This document shows, in pieces, positions 1 through 7,781 of a stretch of DNA of 64,000 nucleotides. Position numbers and translations under genes: made by a program. The notes under the pieces were generated by a model. It ran no database searches and had not been told where the DNA came from. It saw nothing but the letters and a program-made list of their open reading frames with translations. The first letter of the stretch is position 1. Each line of letters starts with the position of its first letter. The stretch lies in contig NZ_CP119421.1 in the NCBI RefSeq assembly GCF_030506305.1, positions 1,961,501-2,025,500 of the forward strand, written 5' to 3'. Origin of the DNA: Porifericola rhodea (GTDB lineage: Bacteria > Bacteroidota > Bacteroidia > Cytophagales > Cyclobacteriaceae).

Positions 1-1719
1 CTGACCGGCTATTATCAAAGCATAAAACCACAACATCCAGAGCTTAAAACCCGCTTGCGGTTTAACTGGAATGCGGGTTTTGCCCGAGATCCGTGGAACC
101 AGAATGCTGCCTATTATGGCAGCCAGTTTGTACACAAAACAACCGACAAAGGGGCCAACTGGAAAATAATCTCACCTGACCTTAGTAATAACAATCCTGA
201 GCAACAAAAACAGGATTATGGCGGACTGACAATAGACGCTTCTGGAGCGGAGTTTTATAATTCTATACTGACTATAGCTCCCAGCCCGCTAGATAGTAAT
301 GTGATTTGGGTAGGCACAGACGACGGAAACATACAACTCACCAGAGATGGGGGGCAAAACTGGCAGAGCCTGAGCGCAAACGTAAAAGGAATGCCCGAAG
401 AGGCTTGGGTCGCACGAATTAAGGCATCTACCTATGATGCGGCTACGGCCTGGATGGTGGTGAATCAATACCGTAAAGGTGACTATGCCCCCTACCTCTT
501 CCGTACACAAAACTATGGTAAAAGCTGGGAGCGTATGGTAGATGAAAACGATGTTAAAGGCTATGCCTTAGCCGTAATTCAGGATCCTGTAGAGCCCAAT
601 TTGGTATTTCTAGGTACAGAAAACGGTCTTTGGATAAGCATGGATGAAGGAGAGTCGTGGCAACAATTTACCAATGGTTTCCCTTCTGTCTCTACTATGG
701 ACCTGGCCATTCAGCAAAGAGAGTCAGCGCTAATAGTTGGTACATTTGGCAGAGCCATATGGGTGCTTGATGATCTGCTAAGCCTGAGAGAGGCGGCTTC
801 CGGTCGGCTAAACAGTAAGAAGTTTTCTGCTTTGCCCATCAATGATGCAGTGCAGGTAAAAGGCTTGTTTATTGCTCCTCCAGGAAATATCTGGACAGGA
901 TTTCACACTACCTTTGAAGGCGAGAATCGCCCTTTTCAGCAAACGCTTATCCCTTTTTACATCAACGAGAAGCAAATTGATGCGGATGATGTAGTATTCG
1001 CCGAAGTCTTGAATGCGAAAGGAGAAAGGATTCAGAAGTTACATACTGATAAGCTAGAACCCGGCCTTAATTATTTGCGCTGGAAGCTTGACGAAGAGGC
1101 CGCTGTATTGCCCGGAGCCTATGTCTCTGAAGAGAGCCGAGGTATACCAGTATTGCCGGGTTCTTATCGTATAGTGCTGCAATATGGCGAGCAAAAAGAT
1201 ACTACTGAAGTTGAAGTAATACCTGACCCCAGGTTTGATTACCAGGCTGAGGTAGATGCTGCCCATTATCAAATTTTAAAAAGACTAAACCAAAGTACGA
1301 TTCAGCTTAGTACTGCATTGCAAAAATTAGCACAGAGCGAGACAACCGTAGAACGAATAAGAGGGCAACTCCTGGAAATAGGGTACGCAGAAAATCATCA
1401 ACTACTACAACAGTCTGAAAAAGTAAAGCAAAACCTGATAACCTTAAATGAGCAAGCCAAAGGTAAGCGGCCCAATAAACAGTTAGGCGCCTGGCAGTCG
1501 TTTGAAACTACGGCATACTCCAGCGTGTCAGATGCACAATACGCGTTAAAAGGGAGGTTGCATAAGCCCTCTTTGCAGGATCAAGCTCTGGTCGCTCAAG
1601 CTGAAAAGCTGGTACAAAGCTTACAGCAACAGGTAGATCAGTTCTACGCCCAGGAGTGGAAGGCCTTTCGCGAAGCCATAGAAAATGCTCAAATTACTTG
1701 GTTTGAGCATAAACAGTAA
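1..1719 (+). CDS. BNR/sortilin-like beta-propeller repeat protein, C-terminal part (5' truncated by window)
   Basis: The frame is open from base 1, so the true start lies upstream and only about 572 residues of the C-terminus are visible. The first half has several Asp-box/BNR repeats (for example TTDKGANWK, TRDGGQNW, FRTQNYGKSWERM and SMDEGESWQ), the signature of VPS10/sortilin-like propellers often annotated as glycosyl hydrolases in Bacteroidota. After the propeller there is a beta-rich linker and then a helical, Gln-rich region (about nt 1255-1700) that looks like coiled coil. The propeller repeats suggest an exported surface protein binding protein or glycan, but no catalytic residue is identifiable. 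The DUF885 peptidase gene follows after 27 bases and is probably co-transcribed. The family call is solid; the substrate is unknown. Confidence 0.8.
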   Translation: MTGYYQSIKPQHPELKTRLRFNWNAGFARDPWNQNAAYYGSQFVHKTTDKGANWKIISPDLSNNNPEQQKQDYGGLTIDASGAEFYNSILTIAPSPLDSNVIWVGTDDGNIQLTRDGGQNWQSLSANVKGMPEEAWVARIKASTYDAATAWMVVNQYRKGDYAPYLFRTQNYGKSWERMVDENDVKGYALAVIQDPVEPNLVFLGTENGLWISMDEGESWQQFTNGFPSVSTMDLAIQQRESALIVGTFGRAIWVLDDLLSLREAASGRLNSKKFSALPINDAVQVKGLFIAPPGNIWTGFHTTFEGENRPFQQTLIPFYINEKQIDADDVVFAEVLNAKGERIQKLHTDKLEPGLNYLRWKLDEEAAVLPGAYVSEESRGIPVLPGSYRIVLQYGEQKDTTEVEVIPDPRFDYQAEVDAAHYQILKRLNQSTIQLSTALQKLAQSETTVERIRGQLLEIGYAENHQLLQQSEKVKQNLITLNEQAKGKRPNKQLGAWQSFETTAYSSVSDAQYALKGRLHKPSLQDQALVAQAEKLVQSLQQQVDQFYAQEWKAFREAIENAQITWFEHKQ

Positions 1720-1746
1720 AACCCTCATTTAACCCAATTCTCTACT

Positions 1747-3423
1747 ATGAACATACTACGTATACTTATACTGTTGCTACTTATACCCGGTGCGCTTCTT
1801 GCTAATGACGATCTTCAAAAATTTGGTGAAAGCTTTTTTGCCTGGCGAGCCAAAATGCAACCTGCCAGCGGGGATGATATCAATCGTGTGGAGCGACCAA
1901 AAGGTTGGGTGCCTGACTATTCTCCCGAAGCGCTACAGCAATACCATCAGGATTATAAAAGATTCAGAAATGAGTTGGATGGTATTTCGCAAAACGGCTG
2001 GAAGGCAGAAGACAGTGTAGACTTTTTACTTTTGCATTCTGCTGTAGAACGTATCAACTGGGAGCTAAATGTCTTGCGCCTACCCTACCGCAACCCAGAT
2101 TTTTATGTGCACCAGAGCTTGGGCGTGCTATTTGAACTGCTGGTAGTTCATACACCTATGACAGATCAGCGGATAGAAGAGATTATCCTGAGGATAGGGT
2201 CCATACCTGCTACCTTAAACCATGCTAAAGTTAACCTAAAAGAGCCTTTTGCCGGAGGAGCTGTGATAGCCCTGAATAATCTGGAAGGTATAGACCATAA
2301 GCTGGAAGCCATGCAGGTTGCTTTAGAAAGTGAAGCTCATAAGCGTTACCATAAAAAACTCAGAAAAGCTACTGAAGAAGCTGTAGAGGCGCTGTTAAGC
2401 TACAAAAAGTGGCTTGAAGAAAATATGCCTCAAATGACTAAAAGCTTTGAGGTTGGCAGAGAGAATTATAATTATTTTCTAAAAAACATAGCCTTACTGC
2501 CTTACACCCCCGAAGAGTTACTTACGATGGGAGAGATGGAATGGAGTCGTTCTGTGGCATTTGATGTGTATGAGCAAATGCGCAACATAGACGAACCACA
2601 GCCAGAGCTTTTTAAAGATATGGCTGAGCAAATTGCAACCGAAGCACGTCAGGAGCAGGAAGTACGAGACTTTATGGAGAAGATGAATATTATGTCTGTA
2701 CCAGACGATGTAAATCATTACCTGAATAAAGAACTGACGCCTTACCTGCAACCCCTGGCACATATGGGCGTCACAGATGATCTAACTTCCGAATCAAGGC
2801 TTCACCTAGATGGTGTTAGCTACATCAGAGAGCCATCCTGGGATCTGCCTTATTTTTATCGTGCTATTGCTCAGGATCCTCGGCCAATTATTATTCATGA
2901 GGGAGTACCAGGCCATTATTTTCAGTTGGTGCGCTCCTGGAAAAACCCAGACCCTATTCGCCGACGCTTTTTTGACTCAGGCCCAATTGAAGGTATTGGT
3001 TTTTATGTGGAAGAAATGCTACTGCAATTCGGATTGCTGAATGATCGTCCGCGTACGCGAGAGATTATGTACAGCTTTATGCGTTTGCGGGCATTAAGGG
3101 TAGATATAGATGTAAACCTGGCAGTAGGTAATTATAACATTGCGCAGGCAGCTCATTATCTGGAAACTATTGTACCTATGGATAAAGAGACTGCTGTAGA
3201 AGAGGCCGGTTTTTTCAGCCTAACACCCGGGCAGGCTATCTCTTACCAGATTGGGAAAATTCAGATTATGAAATTTTTAGCAGATGCTAAAATCCAGCAG
3301 GGAGGCGAGTTTAATTTAAGGCGTTTTCATGACTACCTTATGGTAAACGGAAATGTACCTATTGCCTTGCAGCGTTACGAATATTTGGGCAAAACGGACG
3401 AATTATCTTTGCTCTGGCCCTAA
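1747..3423 (+). CDS. DUF885 family exported metallopeptidase-like protein
   Basis: 558 residues with an N-terminal signal peptide (hydrophobic residues 4-18, ending in ALLAND), so it is exported to the periplasm or beyond. The DUF885 hallmark HEGVPGHYFQL lies around residues 384-394 and gives a zinc-type HExxPGH arrangement. A second conserved acidic segment, GPIEGIGFYVEEM, follows about 30 residues later, where DUF885 proteins carry an EGW..Y.E motif. Length matches the family. These proteins are thought to be zinc carboxypeptidase or dipeptidase-like enzymes; the specificity here is inferred, not shown. It follows the BNR protein closely and is ended by a clear terminator hairpin. Confidence 0.85.
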   Translation: MNILRILILLLLIPGALLANDDLQKFGESFFAWRAKMQPASGDDINRVERPKGWVPDYSPEALQQYHQDYKRFRNELDGISQNGWKAEDSVDFLLLHSAVERINWELNVLRLPYRNPDFYVHQSLGVLFELLVVHTPMTDQRIEEIILRIGSIPATLNHAKVNLKEPFAGGAVIALNNLEGIDHKLEAMQVALESEAHKRYHKKLRKATEEAVEALLSYKKWLEENMPQMTKSFEVGRENYNYFLKNIALLPYTPEELLTMGEMEWSRSVAFDVYEQMRNIDEPQPELFKDMAEQIATEARQEQEVRDFMEKMNIMSVPDDVNHYLNKELTPYLQPLAHMGVTDDLTSESRLHLDGVSYIREPSWDLPYFYRAIAQDPRPIIIHEGVPGHYFQLVRSWKNPDPIRRRFFDSGPIEGIGFYVEEMLLQFGLLNDRPRTREIMYSFMRLRALRVDIDVNLAVGNYNIAQAAHYLETIVPMDKETAVEEAGFFSLTPGQAISYQIGKIQIMKFLADAKIQQGGEFNLRRFHDYLMVNGNVPIALQRYEYLGKTDELSLLWP

Positions 3424-3448
3424 GTGCAGGAAACCCAGAATACACTTG

Positions 3449-3473
3449 AGCAGCTGATAAGGCTGCTTTTTTT
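3449..3473 (+). terminator. Rho-independent terminator after DUF885 gene
   Basis: A six-base-pair stem AGCAGC/GCTGCT with a seven-base loop is followed directly by a run of seven T. It closes the BNR-DUF885 transcription unit. Confidence 0.75.
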
Positions 3474-3549
3474 GTTTGTGCTGTCTACTAAAGTTAACAC
3501 AGATCTTTTTCAGGAAAATATTTTAAATGTAATAATCTTTCTAAATGAG

Positions 3550-3563
3550 TGACTGGTTGGTCA
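3550..3563. promoter_or_regulatory. Putative TetR-family operator, distal half-site pair
   Basis: TGACTGGTTGGTCA is a near-palindrome and is the inverted counterpart of the sequence at 3593-3606, differing only at the two central bases. It lies upstream of the regulator gene and 21 bases upstream of the -7 box. Most likely this is an autoregulatory operator bound by the adjacent TetR protein. Confidence 0.55.
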
Positions 3564-3584
3564 TGTTTGTATCTATAAAATAAC

Positions 3585-3592
3585 TATATTTG
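3585..3592 (+). promoter_or_regulatory. -7 promoter element of the tetR-ABC operon
   Basis: TATATTTG fits the Bacteroidota -7 consensus TAnnTTTG exactly. A TTTG lies 15 bases upstream, which is shorter than the usual 19-21 base spacing, so the -33 element is uncertain. The element sits between two inverted operator-like sites, an arrangement that would let a repressor block polymerase. Confidence 0.5.
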
Positions 3593-3606
3593 TGACCAGT
3601 CAGTCA
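3593..3606. promoter_or_regulatory. Putative TetR-family operator, proximal site
   Basis: TGACCAGTCAGTCA directly abuts the -7 box and would cover the transcription start. Its reverse complement matches the distal site at 3550-3563 in 12 of 14 positions. The two sites are centred 43 bases apart. Confidence 0.55.
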
Positions 3607-3620
3607 TATATTTGAAATTA

Positions 3621-4280
3621 ATGCCTAAGCCAACATTTAACAATCTTAAAGCCGATAAAAAAGAGAAACTCACTAAAGCTTTTCTCCGAGAGTTTAGCAT
3701 CAAAACTTATGATGAGGCTTCACTCTCTTCAGTCGTAAAATTACTAGGGATAGCCAAAGGTAGCATCTACCAATACTTTGAAGATAAGTTAGATCTTTTT
3801 ATGTATCTGGTCGCGGAATGTAGCGCAGTAAAACAAAAATATATACTCCATCTAAAACGCGAAGATTTCCCCGACTTTTGGACTTACTATAGAGCTTTGT
3901 ACCAGGAAGGTGTAAAGTTTGACCTGGAGAATCCCCTGCAAAGTCATTTTCTTCATAGTTTGGCTAAAAATATTCAGTCACCTTCTATTGCGGAACTAGG
4001 ACAAAAGTTTCAAAAACAGACTATAGATGCCTTTACCCAGATGATCCAATACGAAATAGATCATGGGTATTTTCGTGCGGATCTACCTGCCGCTACTCTG
4101 GCTTTTTTTCTATACAAATCCAGCCTTGCACTTAACGAGCACATGCAGGTGTTTCACCATTTAAAGCCGGAAGAAAGTATACAAAAGCAGGAGCCGGTCT
4201 TTGCCGGACAAAAAGATCAGCTCCTGCTACAAACAGTTGATGAATATATAAGCCTGCTTCGTAATGCATTTGAAAAATAA
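3621..4280 (+). CDS. TetR/AcrR family transcriptional regulator
   Basis: 219 residues from the ATG at 3621; a TTG nine bases upstream is less likely. The N-terminal helix-turn-helix (roughly residues 10-60) is canonical, with SLSSVVKLLGIAKGSIYQYF followed by DKLDLFMYLV, the usual end of a TetR DNA-binding domain. The C-terminal helical domain is family-specific and should bind the inducer or dimerise. The gene heads an operon with an ABC ATPase (starting four bases after its stop) and two permeases, so it most likely represses this exporter and is relieved by the exported compound. Two operator-like inverted sites surround its promoter. The ligand cannot be read from the sequence. Confidence 0.9.
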   Translation: MPKPTFNNLKADKKEKLTKAFLREFSIKTYDEASLSSVVKLLGIAKGSIYQYFEDKLDLFMYLVAECSAVKQKYILHLKREDFPDFWTYYRALYQEGVKFDLENPLQSHFLHSLAKNIQSPSIAELGQKFQKQTIDAFTQMIQYEIDHGYFRADLPAATLAFFLYKSSLALNEHMQVFHHLKPEESIQKQEPVFAGQKDQLLLQTVDEYISLLRNAFEK

Positions 4281-4284
4281 TACC

Positions 4285-5136
4285 ATGATAGAAGTTAAAA
4301 ATCTTTCATTTACGTATCCTGAAAGCCGTAGCCCGGTACTTAACAAACTTGGTTTTACAATAAGTCAGGGTGAAATATTCGGCTTTCTGGGTCCCTCTGG
4401 AGCAGGAAAAAGCACCACCCAAAAAATACTTTATAAAATTTTACATGGCTTTGAGGGCGAGGTGAACATAGAGGGCAAGCCTCTAAAAGAGTGGGGAGAA
4501 GAGTACCTGGAGCGAATAGGTGTAGGCTTTGAGTTGCCTAATCATTATCTGAAGTTAACCGCAAGAGAGAATTTACAACTCTTTGCCAGCTTTTATCCCA
4601 AAGAAAAACTACAGCCGCTTCCTCAACTTTTTGAAATGGTAGGTCTGGAAGACAGCATAGACAAAAAAGTAGAAGCCTACTCAAAAGGGATGAAGATGAG
4701 GCTCAATTTTATTCGTGCAATTATGCATAGCCCGGATATACTCTTTTTTGATGAGCCTACGGCCGGTTTAGATCCGGTAAACGCCCACAAGGTAAAGGCG
4801 CACATAATGGCACTGAAGCAGGCAGGGAAAACCATATTTATCACCACACACAATATGAATACTGCCGATGAGCTTTGCGATCGGGTCTCATTTATTGTAG
4901 ATGGTAGACTACAGGTTACAGAGAAACCCTCGGTACTAAAGCATAAGTATGGAAAAGATGTGGTTAGGGTAGAGCGGAAAGATGGGCAGCATAAAGAGTT
5001 TCCTTTAGAGGAACTGGGGCACAACGAGGGCTTCCGAAAATTTATTGAGGAAGATGAACTGCTCAGGATAAATACCCTGGAAGCTACTCTGGAAGAAGTG
5101 TTTATTCAGGTTACCGGTAAAGCTTTAAAAGCATGA
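4285..5136 (+). CDS. ABC transporter ATP-binding protein (exporter)
   Basis: 283 residues from the ATG at 4285; an ATG at 4264 would overlap the regulator and add seven poorly conserved residues. Walker A GPSGAGKST is at residues 36-44, the signature is the variant YSKGMKMR around 132-139, and Walker B ends in FFDEPTAGLD with D156 and E157. The switch-loop histidine is in TTHNM. The canonical LSGGQ serine-glycine pair is replaced by SKG, as in multidrug and ABC-2-type export ATPases. The next gene starts inside its stop codon (ATGA), so translation is coupled to the first permease. It would energise the two-permease exporter encoded downstream. Confidence 0.92.
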   Translation: MIEVKNLSFTYPESRSPVLNKLGFTISQGEIFGFLGPSGAGKSTTQKILYKILHGFEGEVNIEGKPLKEWGEEYLERIGVGFELPNHYLKLTARENLQLFASFYPKEKLQPLPQLFEMVGLEDSIDKKVEAYSKGMKMRLNFIRAIMHSPDILFFDEPTAGLDPVNAHKVKAHIMALKQAGKTIFITTHNMNTADELCDRVSFIVDGRLQVTEKPSVLKHKYGKDVVRVERKDGQHKEFPLEELGHNEGFRKFIEEDELLRINTLEATLEEVFIQVTGKALKA

Positions 5137-5834
5137 AATCATTAATAGTACAACTCAGGTGGCAATTCTTGCTACTTAATAGAAATAACATTATAACAAT
5201 TAGCATAGCGGTAACAATAGTTTATGCCCTGGCCTTTTTTGCGCTACAAGATCTGGATAATCTGGACAAAGTACTTACCTTATTGATACTGAATGACCCT
5301 GCTATCATCGGTATGTTTTTTATTGGTCTGTCTGTAATAATGGAAAGAAATCAGCAGGTGCTCTCTGCACTCTTTGTTACGCCTGTTAATCATCATCTGT
5401 ATTTGATGTCTCGTATTTTTTCGCTCACGCTCGTTGGCTGGATATGTGCTCTGGGTATGGCACTGGCAGCAGTAGGCCCAACTTTTAATTTCTTGCATTT
5501 TTCGGCTGGTACAATCGGTGTATGTGTGCTTTCATGTCTGGCAGGGCTTTACCTGGTTTGCTATACCAGTGAGTTTATGCACTTTACACTACGCTCTATT
5601 CCTCTGCTTATGGTCTTTATCAACCTGCCTTTGCTTAATTATTTTGAAGTGACAGATATTTGGGCTTTTAACCTTATGCCCTCATATGGCAGCCTAAAGC
5701 TGATCGCCAGTGCCTACGGTAACAGCCCCGACACCACACTTCTCCTCTACAGTTATGCCGCCCAAATCTTCTGGATAGCACTATTATACTGGTGGGTCTA
5801 TCGTACGTTTATGTCAAAAATTGTAAATGCCTAG
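5133..5834 (+). CDS. ABC exporter permease subunit 1
   Basis: 233 residues, almost entirely hydrophobic, with about six transmembrane segments (for example residues 20-38, 47-65, 85-107, 120-142, 150-170 and 205-225). The start overlaps the ATPase stop by four bases. Together with the next gene it forms a heteromeric channel of the ABC-2 kind. Gene order (regulator, ATPase, two short permeases) resembles actinobacterial and Bacteroidota drug exporters annotated as fluoroquinolone-type transporters, but the substrate here is unproven. Confidence 0.8.
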   Translation: MKSLIVQLRWQFLLLNRNNIITISIAVTIVYALAFFALQDLDNLDKVLTLLILNDPAIIGMFFIGLSVIMERNQQVLSALFVTPVNHHLYLMSRIFSLTLVGWICALGMALAAVGPTFNFLHFSAGTIGVCVLSCLAGLYLVCYTSEFMHFTLRSIPLLMVFINLPLLNYFEVTDIWAFNLMPSYGSLKLIASAYGNSPDTTLLLYSYAAQIFWIALLYWWVYRTFMSKIVNA

Positions 5835-6549
5835 TACCATGAAGCAGCTCATAAAAGTATCTGCCAGCGATTTTAAACTTATTTTTAGAGATCCTTCTTT
5901 AAGGGTATTCCTCTTTCTACCAGCACTGATTTATCTGCTTGTCAACTTATTTCTACCCTGGCTGGTGGATCGGTACGAGGGTGTAGTAGAGTACGTGCCT
6001 TATGTATTAATAGTGGCTACCATAGAAAACACACAGATGTTTGGCTTTATCTATAGTATGGTGCTCATAGATGAAAAAGAGTCTGAGGTGTCTAAAGTAT
6101 ATGGTGTGCTTCCAGTTTCTAAGCCAGCATTTGCGCTGTCTCGTTTACTTATTCCCTGTCTGCTTACCATACTGTTAACCTGGCTACTTTTAATTATACA
6201 ACCTTTCTATACTTTACCTCTGATGCCTGCATTGCTATTTTCTGTATTGGCCGGGCTTATTGTGCCGGTGTATGCATTGGGCATATCTATATTTTCTAAA
6301 AACAAGATGGAGGGTATGGTATGGATAAAGGTATTTAATATCGCAGTTGTAATTCCGGTGATAGCATTTTTTCTACCACAACCTCTCAATCTGTTATTTA
6401 CTGTTTTTCCTACGCACTGGGCGTTTCAGGGGCTCAGTCATTTAATTGAGGAGAGCACGTATGCCTGGCAAATGCTTATTGGTTTTGCTTACTTTATTAT
6501 ACTTCTGATGCTAAGTGTGCGGCGATTTACAAAGGTGCACTACAGCTAA
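5827..6549 (+). CDS. ABC exporter permease subunit 2
   Basis: 240 residues with about six transmembrane segments, starting eight bases inside the previous gene; an in-frame ATG at 5839 is an alternative start. The N-terminal cytoplasmic stretch, with SASDFKLIFRDPSLRVFLFL, fits an ABC-2 permease. Such a segment precedes the first membrane helix and contacts the ATPase. Sequence resembles the second permease of fluoroquinolone-type exporters. It is the last gene of the tetR operon and is followed by a hairpin shared with the convergent dehydrogenase gene. Confidence 0.8.
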   Translation: MPSTMKQLIKVSASDFKLIFRDPSLRVFLFLPALIYLLVNLFLPWLVDRYEGVVEYVPYVLIVATIENTQMFGFIYSMVLIDEKESEVSKVYGVLPVSKPAFALSRLLIPCLLTILLTWLLLIIQPFYTLPLMPALLFSVLAGLIVPVYALGISIFSKNKMEGMVWIKVFNIAVVIPVIAFFLPQPLNLLFTVFPTHWAFQGLSHLIEESTYAWQMLIGFAYFIILLMLSVRRFTKVHYS

Positions 6550-6560
6550 TTAGCCAGGAA

Positions 6561-6589
6561 TAGTCTGAGCTTATACACAGCTCAGACTA
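6561..6589. terminator. Bidirectional hairpin between convergent genes
   Basis: A nine-base-pair perfect stem AGTCTGAGC/GCTCAGACT with a nine-base loop lies between the end of the exporter operon and the end of the convergent dehydrogenase gene. There is no long T tract on either side, so termination strength is uncertain. Confidence 0.55.
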
Positions 6590-6595
6590 AAGTGT

Positions 6596-7621
6596 TTACT
6601 TCTCATCATCAAAGACGATAGCAATTTTACCAATCGCTTTGCCAGATTCCAGTATGCGGTGAGCCTCTCTGAAGTTATCTACTGTAAATCCCTTTAAAGT
6701 AATGTTAAGTGTAGGTTTAATGAGCTCCTGCTCCAGTAGATCGGCCACTGAATTAAGAATATAATGCTGCTCTATCATATCATCTGTTTGGTACATAGCG
6801 CGCGTAAACATCAGCTCCCAGCAAAAGGCTACACTTTTTGAGCGGATAGCACTTAAGTTTAACTCTCCCTTATTTTCTACAATAGAGCAAATACGCCCCT
6901 GCGGTTTAATAAGTTCAGCCATGGCATCCCAGTGTCCATCAGTATCAGCAAAATTAAGGATGTAGTCTATCTGTCGGTGGCCTGTTTTCTTTACACTTTC
7001 GGCCAGGTTATGGTGGTTGGCCACTTCATCAGCTCCCATCTTCAGGCACCAGTCACGAGTTTCATCTCGAGAGGCCGTAGCAATAACATTGAGCTTGGTC
7101 ATTTCTTTAAGAATTTGTATAGCAATAGAGCCTACCCCACCAGCACCCCCGATAATCAGTATATTTTGCCCTTCGCCCTTTTGTCGCTTAATAAGTAGCC
7201 GTTCAAAAATAGCCTCCCAGGCAGTGAGTGAAGTAAGCGGCATGGCCGCGGCTTCTGCCAGGCTCAAAGAGGCTGGGCGCTTACCCACAATACGCTCATC
7301 TATCAGCTGGTACTCAGCATTGCTCCCTGGGCGGGTAATGTCTCCGGCATAGTATACTTCTTCCCCTACCCCAAAAAGAGTAACCTCATCACCTACAGCT
7401 TCTATAACGCCTACCGCATCCCACCCTAATATTTTTGGACTATCCAGCTCCTTATCTTTAGCGCTGTTTTGTCGTACTTTATAGTCTACCGGGTTTACAG
7501 AAACCGCTTTTACCTTCACCAGCAGGTCATGCCCTTTAGGGCGGGGCTTTTCAGTTTCAAATACAATAAAACTATTGTCATCGCTAATGGGTAATGATTT
7601 TTTTATACCTATGGCTTTCAT
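6596..7621 (-). CDS. Zinc-type alcohol dehydrogenase family / quinone oxidoreductase-like MDR protein
   Basis: 341 residues of the medium-chain dehydrogenase/reductase superfamily. The GroES-like N-terminal domain has VKAVSVNPVDYKVR, and the Rossmann domain has the nucleotide motif IGGAGGVGS around residue 155. The overall pattern fits the zinc-type alcohol dehydrogenase family close to quinone oxidoreductases; catalytic-zinc cysteine and histidine ligands are not evident, as in zinc-independent members. It would reduce a quinone or activated alkene with NADPH, but the substrate cannot be read. It stands alone on the minus strand, convergent with the ABC exporter operon. Confidence 0.85.
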   Translation of the reverse strand: MKAIGIKKSLPISDDNSFIVFETEKPRPKGHDLLVKVKAVSVNPVDYKVRQNSAKDKELDSPKILGWDAVGVIEAVGDEVTLFGVGEEVYYAGDITRPGSNAEYQLIDERIVGKRPASLSLAEAAAMPLTSLTAWEAIFERLLIKRQKGEGQNILIIGGAGGVGSIAIQILKEMTKLNVIATASRDETRDWCLKMGADEVANHHNLAESVKKTGHRQIDYILNFADTDGHWDAMAELIKPQGRICSIVENKGELNLSAIRSKSVAFCWELMFTRAMYQTDDMIEQHYILNSVADLLEQELIKPTLNITLKGFTVDNFREAHRILESGKAIGKIAIVFDDEK

Positions 7622-7732
7622 ATGTGTTCGTTTAAAAAATTTACAGTTAAGCTTAAAATAAGCAGTAGATCACAAATACACATCTTTTTGCTTCACAACT
7701 TATTTGCATAAGTAGTCCAATACGAATTACGG

Positions 7733-7740
7733 CAAAGTTA
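7733..7740 (-). promoter_or_regulatory. -7-like element upstream of the MDR gene
   Basis: On the minus strand this reads TAACTTTG, an exact TAnnTTTG match, about 110 bases upstream of the dehydrogenase start and just past the end of the upstream minus-strand gene. No convincing -33 TTG is seen at the right spacing. Confidence 0.3.
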
Positions 7741-7781
7741 TTAACAAGGGATAACTACAGAATGATTAAAAATAAATAGCC

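Noticed and set aside
1054-1272. Antisense and alternative-frame open frames through the genes, such as this one
   Set aside because: They lie wholly inside well-supported genes and show no domain or start signal; treated as shadows.
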